Assembly (NCBI GenBank): GCA_020636995.1
Contig: JACJWU010000006.1
Coordinates: 220,670-284,669, forward strand
Source: Actinomycetota bacterium
GTDB taxonomy: Bacteria > Actinomycetota > Actinomycetes > S36-B12 > UBA10799
DNA: 64,000 bases
Direction: 5' to 3'
Within the stretch, counting starts at the first letter, position 1. Each line of letters begins with the position of its first letter. Shown here piece after piece: positions 1 through 8,735 of this stretch. Made by a program: the position numbers and the translations under genes. The notes under the pieces were generated by a model. That model saw only the letters and a program-made list of their open reading frames with translations. It was not told where the DNA came from and ran no database searches.

Positions 1-365
1 GCCGCGACACCACCGGCAAGACCGGAACCACCGACACCTCCGCCGCGGTCTGGTACGCCGGCTACACGCCGGAGTTGTCGACGGCCGTCTGGGTGGGTGA
101 CCCGCGGGGTGGCTTCAAGTACCCGATGAAGAACGTCTACATCAACGGCAACTACTACGGCCAGGTGTTCGGTTCCAGCCTCCCCGGACCGATCTGGAAG
201 CAGGCGATGCTGGGAGCGTTGGCGGACACTCCGCCGTCATCCTTCGAGTTGCAGCCGCTGTTCGGACTGCGCACCGCTCGCGGCGGCGGCACGATCCTCC
301 CGCCGAGCTACACGCCGGCGCCGGCACCGGGGATCGCCACCCCGACGCCGACCTACACACCCTGA
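1..365 (+). CDS. Penicillin-binding protein, C-terminal fragment
   Basis: This is the tail of a class A penicillin-binding protein whose 5' part lies outside the window; the open frame runs from base 3. The first residues contain the KTGTT box, the third active-site motif (KTG) of the transpeptidase domain that cross-links peptidoglycan outside the membrane. A W-x-G-Y-T-P-E-L-S-T-A-V-W-V-G-D-P stretch follows, typical of PBP1A-like enzymes. The last 30 residues are rich in Pro and Thr (PTPTYTP end), as in the disordered tails of actinobacterial class A PBPs. The stop overlaps the stop of the convergent TetR gene by 13 bp. Glycosyltransferase domain and length cannot be judged. Confidence 0.9.
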   Translation, partial: RDTTGKTGTTDTSAAVWYAGYTPELSTAVWVGDPRGGFKYPMKNVYINGNYYGQVFGSSLPGPIWKQAMLGALADTPPSSFELQPLFGLRTARGGGTILPPSYTPAPAPGIATPTPTYTP

Positions 366-1066
366 CCGATCCCCAGCAGGTCGGCGAGGACATTGAGTTC
401 GAACTCGAAGTACGTGCGCCGGTCCGATTGTGAGTCCCCCACGACGTTGTGCCTGTGCCCGAAGAGCTCGAACGAGATCGACCCGATGATGTGCGTCCAC
501 GCCATCACGCCGAGGGCGAAGGCCGCATCGTTGAACTCCCGGGTCCGTAGATCCGCCCACTGATCAAGATTCGCCAGCGCGGGGCGCAGGCTGCGGGCCA
601 CCCGGGCGTCGAACGCAGACACGTCGGCCTGCACGTGAGCTTCCTGCAGGATCCCGATCAACAGTGCCGGGATCCGCGTGGCTGGGCCGATCGTGTCCTG
701 CGGCGCCGCATATCCGGGGACCGGGCTTCCGTAGATGAGGGCGAACCTCTGGGGTTGCTCGATGGCCCAGTCCCGGCTTGCCAGACCGATCACCTGCCAG
801 CGCTTCCGGGCTCCCTTCATACGCTCGGCGCGCGCCTCCACGGACTGAGCCATGTCGTTGAACGCGCCGACGATCAGCAGTGTGAGCAGCTCGTCGCGGG
901 AGCTGACGTAGCGGTAGATCGCGCTCGAGGCCATCCCCAGTTCCCGAGCAACGGCTCGCACCGACAACTCGGACGGACCGGCCTCCAGCAACTGCCGGTT
1001 CGCGGAGTCCGTGATCGCTGCCATGATCGCGGCGCGATTGCGGGCGCGGATCCCTGGTTCACTCAT
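353..1066 (-). CDS. TetR/AcrR family repressor
   Basis: A 237-residue regulator. Residues about 34-54 (ELSVRAVARELGMASSAIYR) form the TetR helix-turn-helix. The C-terminal half, with QPQRFALIYGSPVPGY near the centre, resembles the WHG-type ligand domain (TetR_C_33). It diverges from the dehydrogenase at 1153, and the 86-bp gap carries three copies of one near-palindromic word, which suits autorepression plus control of the dehydrogenase. The ligand is unknown. The 3' end overlaps the penicillin-binding protein gene by 13 bp in convergent orientation. Confidence 0.9.
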   Translation of the reverse strand: MSEPGIRARNRAAIMAAITDSANRQLLEAGPSELSVRAVARELGMASSAIYRYVSSRDELLTLLIVGAFNDMAQSVEARAERMKGARKRWQVIGLASRDWAIEQPQRFALIYGSPVPGYAAPQDTIGPATRIPALLIGILQEAHVQADVSAFDARVARSLRPALANLDQWADLRTREFNDAAFALGVMAWTHIIGSISFELFGHRHNVVGDSQSDRRTYFEFELNVLADLLGIGQGV

Positions 1067-1082
1067 GCTTCGAACTATATGC

Positions 1083-1136
1083 GAGCAGTGCTCTTGCTTT
1101 CTACGCGAGCAGTGCTCTAAAGTGTGAGCAGTGCTC
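1083..1136. promoter_or_regulatory. Triple operator and promoter between tetR gene and dehydrogenase
   Basis: The 11-mer GAGCAGTGCTC, a palindrome apart from its centre base, occurs at 1083-1093, 1107-1117 and 1126-1136. A plausible plus-strand promoter, TTGCTT (1094-1099) and TAAAGT (1118-1123) with an 18-bp spacer, has the middle copy inside its spacer and the third directly downstream. That geometry fits repression by the adjacent TetR protein. The words are seen directly; the assignment to this TetR protein is inferred from adjacency. Confidence 0.8.
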
Positions 1137-1152
1137 GCAATAGGAGGAACTC

Positions 1153-2085
1153 ATGAACACGCACGTCATCGTCGGAGCCGGTCAGGTCGGGACTCGTCTA
1201 GCAGGCCTGTTGGCCGACCAGGGGCACGCGGCCCGTCTGGTCAGCCGCACCGGGAAGTCGATCCCGGGAGTTGAGGGTGTCAGTGCCGACGCTTCGGATC
1301 ATGCAGCCCTGCTGGACGCCACCAGCGGGGCGACGGTGATCTACAACTGCATCAACCCGCCCTACCACCGCTGGGAGCGGGACTGGCCGGCCATGAACGC
1401 CAACCTGATCGCGGCGGCCGAACAGTCCGGCGCCGTCCTTGTGACGCTGAGCAACCTGTACGGCTACGGCGCTGTGGACGGCCCGATGACCGAAGGGACC
1501 GCACTATCCGCTCACACCCGCAAGGGCCGGGTGCGGGCCCGCATGTGGGAGGAGGCGCTCGCGGCTCACCGCGAGGGGCGCATCCGCACAACAGAGGTAC
1601 GCGCCAGCGACTACATCGGGGAGGCGAGCGACCAGACGAACTTCGGCGTGCGCATCTTCCCCCGCATGATGGCGGGCAAGTCGATCATGCTCATGGGCAA
1701 GGTCGATCAGCCCCATACCTGGACCTACACCGGCGACGCGGCAACGCTGCTGGCTCGGGTCGGACAGGACGAGCAGGCGTGGGGGCGGGCATGGCACGTT
1801 CCCAGCTGCGAGCCGCGAACCCAGGAAGAGGTGATCGCGGATCTCGCGCAGGGGCTCGGTGTTGAGATGCCGAAGATCCGCACCGCCGGCGCGGGCATGC
1901 TCCGCGTGGTCGGGTTGTTCAACAAGCCCGCCGGTGAACTGGTGGAGATGCTCTACGAGTTCGACCGCCCATTCGTCATGGACTCCTCGCTGACCCAGCG
2001 CACCTTCGGGCTCGAACCCACCCCCTGGGGCGAGATCATCGCGCAGACGCTACGGGCCAATGGCGTGGAGAGCAGCGGGGTGTGA
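1153..2085 (+). CDS. NAD(P)-dependent epimerase/dehydratase family protein
   Basis: A 310-residue protein of the extended/atypical short-chain dehydrogenase group. The N-terminus has a Rossmann dinucleotide motif (VGAGQVGTRLA, GxGxxG at residues 8-13), and SNLYGYG lies where the active-site Ser/Tyr strand is expected. AGGAGG sits 6 nt before the ATG. It is the only gene facing the TetR repressor and is probably its target, so its substrate may be related to a toxic or xenobiotic inducer. The substrate cannot be read from sequence; NmrA-like redox sensing is an alternative. Confidence 0.85.
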   Translation: MNTHVIVGAGQVGTRLAGLLADQGHAARLVSRTGKSIPGVEGVSADASDHAALLDATSGATVIYNCINPPYHRWERDWPAMNANLIAAAEQSGAVLVTLSNLYGYGAVDGPMTEGTALSAHTRKGRVRARMWEEALAAHREGRIRTTEVRASDYIGEASDQTNFGVRIFPRMMAGKSIMLMGKVDQPHTWTYTGDAATLLARVGQDEQAWGRAWHVPSCEPRTQEEVIADLAQGLGVEMPKIRTAGAGMLRVVGLFNKPAGELVEMLYEFDRPFVMDSSLTQRTFGLEPTPWGEIIAQTLRANGVESSGV

Positions 2086-2115
2086 GGGTCGAGCGCCTGC
2101 TGAGCCGGCGCGGGA

Positions 2116-2144
2116 GATGGGGCTCGTCGGCCGCTAAACCCCCC
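2116..2144. repeat. Copy 1 of a dispersed intergenic repeat
   Basis: The block starting GATGGGGCTC and ending GCTAAACCCC recurs at 55954-55980 with two differences over 27 bases. It can fold (GGGG with CCCC, around CGGCCG). Here it follows the dehydrogenase stop, between it and the convergent yqeY-like gene, so it may act as a terminator. Apart from this the 2086-2205 gap shows nothing recognisable. Confidence 0.5.
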
Positions 2145-2205
2145 GGACTACCTGAACCCCACCGGACGGCGTGGGCCACCGGACGCGGGAGTCCCTTGGA
2201 GCGGT

Positions 2206-2667
2206 TCAGCCCTGCAGGCGTTGCCGCACGATCCCCGAAACGGTCTTGCCATCGGCGCGGCCCTTCGTGGCGGCAGTGACCTTCTGCATGACCGGGCCCA
2301 TCGCGGCCATGCCAGTCTTCCCGTCGGCAGCGACCTCGGCGATCGCCTGGTCGATGATGGCCGAGACCTCGTCCGCCGTGAGCGGCGTCGGCAGGTACGT
2401 GGTCAGTACGCCGAGTTCGGCCTCTTCCCGATCGGCGAGTTCCGGGCGGTTGGCGTCACGGTAGGCGGTCGCAGACTCCCGGCGCTTCTTGGCCTCCTTG
2501 TCCAGGACGGTGAGCACCTCGTCGTCCGACAACTCCTTGGCCTGCTTTCCAGCGACCTCAGCATTGGTGACCGCCGCCAGTGCCATGCGCAGGGTCGCGG
2601 CCGTCAACTCGTCGCGGGACTTGATCGCCGCGCGCAGGTCGGATTGGAGGGTCTCTTTCAGTGCCAT
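2206..2667 (-). CDS. GatB/YqeY domain protein
   Basis: A 153-residue protein covering the whole YqeY family. It starts MALKETLQSDLRAAIKSRDE and has the conserved YLPTPLTADEV segment, the GMAAMGPVMQ loop and the C-terminal V-x-R-Q-R-L end. YqeY resembles the C-terminal tail domain of GatB, the tRNA-dependent amidotransferase subunit, and is thought to bind tRNA or act near translation; its exact function is not settled. It is transcribed alone, convergent with the dehydrogenase and divergent from the phosphoesterase. Confidence 0.93.
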   Translation of the reverse strand: MALKETLQSDLRAAIKSRDELTAATLRMALAAVTNAEVAGKQAKELSDDEVLTVLDKEAKKRRESATAYRDANRPELADREEAELGVLTTYLPTPLTADEVSAIIDQAIAEVAADGKTGMAAMGPVMQKVTAATKGRADGKTVSGIVRQRLQG

Positions 2668-2732
2668 GTGGTCATCCTGTCATGTGACCTCGGCCATAGC
2701 CCCGGGGTTTGTGCGCGTGCGACCATGGTCTG

Positions 2733-3620
2733 GTGCATGCGATGGCGAAGGTTGGTCTAGCGGGCATCGGAGCCGGTGCCGCAACGCTGGCCTATGCGCT
2801 GTGGGAAGCCCACCAGTTCACTCTGCGCTCGATCCGAGTCGAGGTGCTCGCGCCCGGCTCCCGCCCGGTTCGCGTGCTCCAGTTGACCGACCTTCACCTG
2901 ACGCCCACCCAGCAGGACAAGATGGCCTGGGTCAGGGCTCTGGCCGATCTGGACCCCGATTTCGTGATCCTCACCGGCGATCTGCTCGGCCACATGGATT
3001 CCGTGCCCTACCTGGCCAAGACCCTCGAGCCGCTCAACGGCGTTCCGGGCGTTTTCGTCTTCGGGTCCAACGACTACTGGAGCCCGAAGACGGTCAACCC
3101 GTTCAAGTACTTCATCAAGAATCGTGAACCCGTCATGTCGACGCGTCGGCTGCCGACCGACGAACTAGAGTCCGAGTTGCTGAACGCGGGATGGCAGAGC
3201 CTGAACAACGAGCGAGGCCGCCTCCGGGTGCTCGGCAACGAGATCGACATGCGCGGGGTCAACGATCCACACATCCGCCTCGATCGATACGACGATGTGG
3301 CCGGACAGTTCGATCCAGAAGCGTCCTTGCGCCTCGGCGTGACCCACGCGCCGTATCTGCGGGTGCTGGATCCCATGGCCACCGACGGCGCCGACCTCAT
3401 CATCGCCGGGCATACACACGGCGGACAGGTGTGCGTGCCTGGCTACGGCGCGCTGGTGACCAACTGCGATCTGGACGGCAAGCGGGCGAAGGGCCTGTCC
3501 CGTCATCAGGGCGCGGCGCTGCACGTCAGCGCAGGTCTGGGCACGAATCCGTATGCGCCGGTGCGGCTGGCCTGCCCCCCCGAGGCCACGATGCTGTACC
3601 TCGTGCCTCGCAGCCGATAG
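2733..3620 (+). CDS. Membrane-anchored metallophosphoesterase
   Basis: About 295 residues. An N-terminal hydrophobic segment is followed by the calcineurin-type metal-binding set: QLTDLHLT (DxH), ILTGDLLG (GD), FGSNDYW (G-x-ND) and AGHTHGGQV (GHTHGG). This YkuE/YaeI-like group hydrolyses phosphoesters, often on lipids at the membrane. I chose GTG 2733 because GACCAT lies 6 nt before it, like other leaderless starts here. ATG 2742 and TTG 2709 are in-frame alternatives, and no Shine-Dalgarno sequence is visible for any of them. The natural substrate is unknown. Confidence 0.88.
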   Translation: MHAMAKVGLAGIGAGAATLAYALWEAHQFTLRSIRVEVLAPGSRPVRVLQLTDLHLTPTQQDKMAWVRALADLDPDFVILTGDLLGHMDSVPYLAKTLEPLNGVPGVFVFGSNDYWSPKTVNPFKYFIKNREPVMSTRRLPTDELESELLNAGWQSLNNERGRLRVLGNEIDMRGVNDPHIRLDRYDDVAGQFDPEASLRLGVTHAPYLRVLDPMATDGADLIIAGHTHGGQVCVPGYGALVTNCDLDGKRAKGLSRHQGAALHVSAGLGTNPYAPVRLACPPEATMLYLVPRSR

Positions 3621-3647
3621 GGCGGTCGGTATCCTTGCAGAGCAAGC

Positions 3648-3707
<60 letters not shown>

Positions 3708-3724
<17 letters not shown>

Positions 3725-3938
3725 AGTGAAATGGGACTCCACGAAGTGGGGTCCCATTTCACTTGGTCGAGAAGGCCAAGGATTTGGGAGGACCGAGGCC
3801 GCAGGCCGAGGGACGGCTCCCGCCACCCCGACCAATGACAAAGGGGCTCCACGAAGTGGGTCCCTTTGTCATTGCGTTGGGTCAGGCCACGGAACCGGAG
3901 GGCTGCGACGGAGTCGGCCCGACGGCTCCCGCCACCCC
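3708..3938 (+). repeat. Tandem ~110-bp cassette of tRNA 3' end plus hairpin
   Basis: The last 17 bases of tRNA-Pro (TCCCGCCACCCCGACCA, 3708-3724) recur exactly at 3818-3834, and a third partial copy begins at 3927, giving a spacing of 110 and 109 bp. After the second copy another hairpin (about 3833-3874) has the same CTCCACGAAGTGGG core but a different stem, CAATGACAAAGGG paired with its complement. Spacers between units share CGGCTCCCGCCACCCC. No gene is visible here; open frames across it are chance. Confidence 0.75.
3720..3768 (+). terminator. Long hairpin directly after tRNA-Pro
   Basis: A near-perfect 49-base hairpin. GACCAAGTGAAATGGGAC pairs over 18 bp with its complement at 3751-3768; the helix continues through TCCAC/GTGGG to a GAA triloop. 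The base of the stem is the tRNA GACCA end. It may act as terminator or 3' processing signal. No U-tract follows, as is usual for actinobacterial terminators. Confidence 0.7.
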
Positions 3939-3947
3939 CCCCAAACC

Positions 3948-4259
3948 TCAGGCTCGGTCGCTTGGTCGTCCCGCCACCTCACCCGGCGTCGCCTGCACCA
4001 ACACCTCGTAGGCACTCACCCGATCCGCCGCGCTCACCATGACCGGGGCCGCGGCAACTTTGGCGTCGAACGACCCGAACCCGCGGCGCATCGAACCGAC
4101 ATCACGCCACTGGGTGCTGATGATCCAGACCTCGGGTTCGTCGGGGCTACGTGCGACCTGGCCCGACAGGAAACCATCAGCTCCGGCCAGCACCTCCAGC
4201 AACTCCCGGGCGGGATCCAGGAACTCGTCGCCTGCCCGGTGCTCAGTCACCACGATCAT
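3948..4259 (-). CDS. Antibiotic biosynthesis monooxygenase (ABM) fold protein
   Basis: A 103-residue small alpha/beta-barrel protein. It begins MIVVTEHRAGDEF, contains FLSGQVARSPDEPEVWIIST followed by W-R-D-V-G-S-M-R-R-G-F-G-S-F, the strand-helix pattern of the ABM/heme-degrading dimeric ferredoxin-like family, and ends near a typical YEVL strand. Members are cofactor-free monooxygenases or heme-binding proteins; the role here is unknown. It diverges from the DUF2127 gene, with starts 43 bp apart. A CAGGCT box 7 nt before the ATG suggests a leaderless transcript. Confidence 0.75.
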   Translation of the reverse strand: MIVVTEHRAGDEFLDPARELLEVLAGADGFLSGQVARSPDEPEVWIISTQWRDVGSMRRGFGSFDAKVAAAPVMVSAADRVSAYEVLVQATPGEVAGRPSDRA

Positions 4260-4302
4260 GTCCTCAAGCCTGCCACGCGCGCCCGGGCCCTAGCCTGGGG
4301 TG

Positions 4303-5073
4303 ATGCGGCTGGTACCGAAGCACTGGAGCACGCAAACGTGGTGGTGCTCGATGCACGGCCACGTCGTCCCCGGGGCGCAGGCGCGATACCCCGACCGGCA
4401 ACTACAGGTTCCCCTCGACGAGGGCACCCAACTCGCCCGCTGCCTGCGGTGTGACGCGTGGGTGCACACACCGACCCCGCCCGCCGACGCACCGACCTCC
4501 GAGCTCCCACGCCCCCTGCGCGGCAAGGCGCTCGACGAACTCGTGGTCATCCGGGCGATCGCCCTGGAACGCGGGTTGCACGTGCTCTTCTTCCTCGCGA
4601 TGGGGGTGTTGCTGGTCCTGGTGGAAGTGGGGCTCCCCGCCCTGCAGCGCGACGCGCAGGTCATTCTCCAAGGATTGGACCAGACCCGGTCCGGCCACCA
4701 GTTCCTCGCCCGGTGGCTCAACGATCTGGTCAACCTCGACGGCGGGCACGTCTGGGTCCTTGCCCTCATCGCGTTCGGCTACGCGGCCCTCGAGGCGGTG
4801 GAGGCCGTCTTCCTATGGCGCGGCAAACGCTGGGCGGAGTACCTCACGGTTGTGGCGACAGCAGCTTTCCTGCCGCTGGAGATCTACGAGATCGCCGAGA
4901 AGGCCAGCCTGCTCAAGGTCGGCGCGTTACTGGTCAACCTTGTGATCCTCGCCTACCTGATCTGGGCTAAGCGGCTCTTCGGTGTCCGCGGCGGACTGGC
5001 GGCGCTGGACCGTGAGCTGGCGGCCGACGTGGACTGGGAGGACATCCACGCCCACGCACCGACCGTAGGCTGA
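4303..5073 (+). CDS. DUF2127 family membrane protein with N-terminal Cys/His cluster
   Basis: 256 residues. The first 55 carry C15, H18, H20, C47 and C50 (CSMHGH, ARCLRC), a possible zinc ribbon. Four hydrophobic segments follow, with FGYAALEAVEAVFLWRGKRW and LPLEIYEI, the hallmarks of DUF2127. Start ATG 4303 is chosen because TAGCCT lies 6 nt upstream (leaderless); the GTG at 4300 would overlap that spacing. Function unknown. The cysteine-rich head suggests metal-dependent binding on the cytoplasmic side, which is inference. Confidence 0.85.
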   Translation: MRLVPKHWSTQTWWCSMHGHVVPGAQARYPDRQLQVPLDEGTQLARCLRCDAWVHTPTPPADAPTSELPRPLRGKALDELVVIRAIALERGLHVLFFLAMGVLLVLVEVGLPALQRDAQVILQGLDQTRSGHQFLARWLNDLVNLDGGHVWVLALIAFGYAALEAVEAVFLWRGKRWAEYLTVVATAAFLPLEIYEIAEKASLLKVGALLVNLVILAYLIWAKRLFGVRGGLAALDRELAADVDWEDIHAHAPTVG

Positions 5074-5182
5074 GCCCCCTACCGCCGGTCCTGCCGCGTG
5101 GAACCCCGCTGGTCCGATCCCCCGCTCGGGGGGATGCGGTGGGTGCGCCAGAGCGCTGGACTGGCGGCCAGGAGGTCCGACC

Positions 5183-8089
5183 ATGTCCGATGAACTAGTT
5201 CTGATCGTCGCCGCCTACCAGGAACTGGACGCCGCGAACAGCGACTTCGAGGCCCTCACCGGGGCAGTCGCGAAGAAGAGCCTGAAGTCCGAGGCCATGC
5301 TGCTACTGGGCAAGAACCCGAACGGCGAGATCCTGGTCGAGGACACCGGGGACCGGCTCGGGCGCCGCGGGGCCGCTTGGGGTGCCGGAGTCGGGGCGCT
5401 TGCTGGCCTGGTCCTTCCACCTGCCTTCATCGCGAGCACGATCGCGGGCACGGCTGCCGGTGGCATCCTCGGCAAGTTCGCATCCAACAAACTCAGGGGC
5501 GGATTGCAGGACAAGGTAGGTGAAGCGCTTGCCGATGGGACCGCGGTCATCATCGGCGTGTACCCGGCCGACCAGCAACTGGGTGCCGAGCAACTTATGC
5601 CGGGGTCCGCGGCGAAGTCCACCGTCACCTCCGACAAGCGCGGAATCAAGGAGCTTGAGTCCGCGCTGACCGAGGCGATGGGCAAGTTCCACCCGGACCG
5701 CACCGTGCTGCCGATCCCGGACAAGACGTTCGGCGGCACCATCGGACGGACCATGGACCACTCCGTGGCCGACTGGTCGATGATCCCGGGTCCCAAAGCC
5801 CCGGAGGATGCCCCCAACGTGCTCATCGTGCTGATCGATGACGCCGGGTTCGGTGCACCGAGCACATTCGGTGGCCCGATCCAGACCCCCACCCTCACGC
5901 GTGTGCAGCAGATGGGCCTGACCTACAACCGGTTCCACGTCACCGCAGTGTGCTCGCCGACGCGGGCCGCCCTGCTCACCGGACGAAACCACCACCGGGT
6001 GGGGTTCGGCTCCATCGCGGAGTATCCCGGGCCCTTCCCCGGATACACGGCCGCCCGACCGCGCTCCTGCACGGCGTTGCCGCGCATTCTCAAGGAGAAC
6101 GGCTACGTCACCGGCGGCTTCGGCAAGTGGCACCTCACACCGGACAACGTGCAGGGTGCGGCCGGGCCGTTCGACCATTGGCCCAAGTCCTGGGGCTTCG
6201 ACCACTGGTGGGGATTCCTCTCCGGTGCCGCAGGACAGTACGACCCGATCATCACGGTGGACGACTCGGTGGTCGGTGTGCCCGAGGGCGAAGACGGCAA
6301 GCTGTACTACTTCCCCGACGACATCACCGACAAAGCCGTGGAGTGGCTGCACGCGGTGCGGGCCCAGGACGCGGACAAGCCTTGGATGATGTACTACTCG
6401 ACCGGGTGTTCCCACGCCCCGCACCACGTGGCCCCGGACTGGGCGGACAAGTACAAGGGCGCCTTCGACGATGGCTGGGACAAACTGCGCGAGCGGACCC
6501 TGGCCCGGCAGAAGGAACTGGGCATCGTCCCGCCCGACACCGCACTCACAGACCGCCCGGACCTGTTCCCCGCGTGGGACGCGATGAACGACGATGAGCG
6601 CAAGTTGTACATCCGGCAGATGGAGGTGTTCTGCGGGTACTCCGAGAACGCGGACTGGAACGTCGGCCGTCTCCTCGACGCGATCGAGGAGATGGGCGAC
6701 CTCGACAACACGTTGATCATGTACATCTGGGGCGACAACGGCTCCAGCATGGAAGGAACGGTCACCGGTTCCTTCAACGAGATGACCTTCCTGAACGGTG
6801 TCGTCCTGGACCCCCAGCAGCAGTTGCAGCTCATCGATCAGTACGGCGGCATCGAAGCCCTCGGCGGCGAACACACGGCGCCGCACTTCGCGGCCGCCTG
6901 GGCGCATGCGCTGAACACCCCGTTCCAGTGGGGCAAGCAGATGGCCAGCCACCTCGGCGGCGACCGGGACCCGATGGTCGTGGCGTGGCCGCGCCGGATT
7001 CCGGCCGGTGGCAGTATCCGGCCGCAGTTCACACACTGCATAGACATCGCCCCGACCGTGCTCGAGTTGGTCGGCATCCCGGAACCGGATCAGGTGGACG
7101 GCATCGCGCAGGAGCCGATGGACGGCACCAGTTTCGCCTACACACTCGACGACCCGCAGGCGGCCGAGCAGCACACGGTGCAGTACTTCGAGATGTTCGG
7201 CAGCCGGGCGATCTACAAGGACGGCTGGTGGGCGTGCGCACGCCTGGACAAGGCCCCGTGGGATTTCTCGCCGACAACGCTGGCACGCTTCGCGCCGGGC
7301 GTCTACAACCCCGACGACGACACGTGGGAGTTGTACTACCTGCCCGACGACTTCTCGCAGGCCCACAACCTCGCGGCAGACAACCCGGAGAAGCTCAGCC
7401 AACTGCAGGACCTGTTCTGGGAGGAGGCCGAGCGCAACCGCGCGCTGCCCCTGCTGGGTGGCATGTCGATCTTCTTCGGGATACTGCCGCCACTGCCCAC
7501 GCAGACCCGGTACACGTTCGCCGGTGACGTGCAGAACATCCAGCGCGGGATGGTCCCGCGCATCCAGGGGCGCAGTTACGCCATAGAGGCCGACCTCCTG
7601 GTACCCGAGGACGGGGGTGCGGAAGGCGTCATCGTGGCCAATGCCGACTTCATCGGCGGGTTCGGACTCTGGGTGGATGAGGACGGCAGACTCAATCACA
7701 CCTACTCCTTCCTCGGCGTGGAGAACTACCGGCAGACCTCGCAGGCGCCGCTGCCCACTGGCGAAGTCACGGTGAAGATGCTGTTCGAGTCCGACAAACC
7801 CGAACCGGGTTCTGGCGGCAACGTCACGCTCTTCGCGAACGGCAAGCCGATCGGGGCCGGCCGCTTGGACCACACGGTCCCCATCGCGTTCTCGTCGTAC
7901 GCGGGCATGGACATCTCCCGCGACAACGGGCTGGTGGTGGATCGCGACTACGCGGACAAGGCCCCATACGCGTTCACCGGGACGGTCAAGAAGGTGGTCT
8001 TCGACCTGAAGCCGCTTGGACATGATGACCTGACGGCACTGCACGCCGCCGCATCGCGGCACGAGGTCGGCCACGGCGCTGCCGGGTGA
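5183..8089 (+). CDS. Arylsulfatase with N-terminal DUF1269-like glycine-zipper domain
   Basis: A 968-residue fusion. Residues 1-180 resemble DUF1269-type proteins: an alpha/beta start, then an amphipathic glycine-zipper (about 66-100, GAGVGALAGL and AGGILGKF) likely to insert in or hug the membrane. From about 210 the sulfatase fold begins: metal-binding LIDDAGFG (D219-D220) and CSPTRAALLTGRN at C257-R261, the CxPxR signature whose Cys becomes formylglycine. FGKWHL and GDNGSS are further active-site segments. It has no signal peptide. Length and layout recall mycobacterial AtsB-like sulfatases. A radical-SAM maturase lies 2.2 kb downstream. AGGAGG precedes the ATG. Substrate unknown. Confidence 0.93.
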   Translation: MSDELVLIVAAYQELDAANSDFEALTGAVAKKSLKSEAMLLLGKNPNGEILVEDTGDRLGRRGAAWGAGVGALAGLVLPPAFIASTIAGTAAGGILGKFASNKLRGGLQDKVGEALADGTAVIIGVYPADQQLGAEQLMPGSAAKSTVTSDKRGIKELESALTEAMGKFHPDRTVLPIPDKTFGGTIGRTMDHSVADWSMIPGPKAPEDAPNVLIVLIDDAGFGAPSTFGGPIQTPTLTRVQQMGLTYNRFHVTAVCSPTRAALLTGRNHHRVGFGSIAEYPGPFPGYTAARPRSCTALPRILKENGYVTGGFGKWHLTPDNVQGAAGPFDHWPKSWGFDHWWGFLSGAAGQYDPIITVDDSVVGVPEGEDGKLYYFPDDITDKAVEWLHAVRAQDADKPWMMYYSTGCSHAPHHVAPDWADKYKGAFDDGWDKLRERTLARQKELGIVPPDTALTDRPDLFPAWDAMNDDERKLYIRQMEVFCGYSENADWNVGRLLDAIEEMGDLDNTLIMYIWGDNGSSMEGTVTGSFNEMTFLNGVVLDPQQQLQLIDQYGGIEALGGEHTAPHFAAAWAHALNTPFQWGKQMASHLGGDRDPMVVAWPRRIPAGGSIRPQFTHCIDIAPTVLELVGIPEPDQVDGIAQEPMDGTSFAYTLDDPQAAEQHTVQYFEMFGSRAIYKDGWWACARLDKAPWDFSPTTLARFAPGVYNPDDDTWELYYLPDDFSQAHNLAADNPEKLSQLQDLFWEEAERNRALPLLGGMSIFFGILPPLPTQTRYTFAGDVQNIQRGMVPRIQGRSYAIEADLLVPEDGGAEGVIVANADFIGGFGLWVDEDGRLNHTYSFLGVENYRQTSQAPLPTGEVTVKMLFESDKPEPGSGGNVTLFANGKPIGAGRLDHTVPIAFSSYAGMDISRDNGLVVDRDYADKAPYAFTGTVKKVVFDLKPLGHDDLTALHAAASRHEVGHGAAG

Positions 8090-8330
8090 GGTGGGACACA
8101 GCACAGACAGCATGCGATCCACCGCTCGCGAGGCCCTGGCCAGGCTCGCCGCAGCGATCGGCAGCGTCCCGGACGGGATGACCACCGCAGTACTCGCGGA
8201 CGCCGAATCCACAGCGCGGCGGGGCCCGCGAGTCATCGGGGCTCGTCTGCGTCAGCCGGCCGCAACCGCTTGCGGCATTCGCCTCCTGCCACGAAGCTGC
8301 GATCGCGGCATCAGTGCGAGGCCGCCCGTC

Positions 8331-8735
8331 TCAGGCATCCTTCATCTCGCGCCCATGCACGATCACCGCGTAGATGATGAACACGTCGATCGTGATGATG
8401 ATGATGCTCCAGACGGGGAACACCGGAAGCCATAGGAAGTTCGCCACGATACTGATGACCGCCACGATGACCGCCAGCGTACGCCCGAAGAGATTCCCCT
8501 GGATGACGAGCAATCCCGCCAGTGCCATCAACAGACCGAAGATCACGTGCAGCCATCCCCAGCCCGAAACGTCCAGGAAGAGCGCTGCGTCCCGACCGAA
8601 GACCACCCACTCATCGTTGAACACCGCCACGAAGCCGACGATCGCCCACAGGATGCCACCGATGATCATCATGACCCCGGCAAAGACGATCCAGCCGGTC
8701 CACCCCGAGCGCTCCTGCGTCGAGTAGTCACTCAT
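8331..8735 (-). CDS. DUF7144-type four-helix membrane protein
   Basis: 134 residues with four membrane segments and a short hydrophilic N-terminus (MSDYSTQERSGWTGWIVFAG). WGWLHVIFGLLMALAGL and ending W-S-I-I-I-I-T-I-D-V-F-I-I-Y-A are typical of small actinobacterial membrane proteins grouped as DUF7144. GAGGAGGGA precedes the start. It diverges from the DUF2252 gene. The 241 bp between the sulfatase stop and this gene (8090-8330) holds nothing I can identify. Function unknown; the neighbourhood suggests envelope or stress physiology. Confidence 0.8.
   Translation of the reverse strand: MSDYSTQERSGWTGWIVFAGVMMIIGGILWAIVGFVAVFNDEWVVFGRDAALFLDVSGWGWLHVIFGLLMALAGLLVIQGNLFGRTLAVIVAVISIVANFLWLPVFPVWSIIIITIDVFIIYAVIVHGREMKDA

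Noticed and set aside
5303..8236. 977-residue open frame on the minus strand opposite the sulfatase
   Set aside because: It mirrors the sulfatase codon positions (GC-rich third bases) and has no domain, while the plus strand carries intact catalytic motifs.
8091..8435. 114-residue frame right after the sulfatase (GTG 8091)
   Set aside because: No ribosome site, overlaps the DUF7144 gene antiparallel and degenerates into D/H-rich shadow; the first 50 codons are mildly gene-like, so a small gene cannot be fully excluded.
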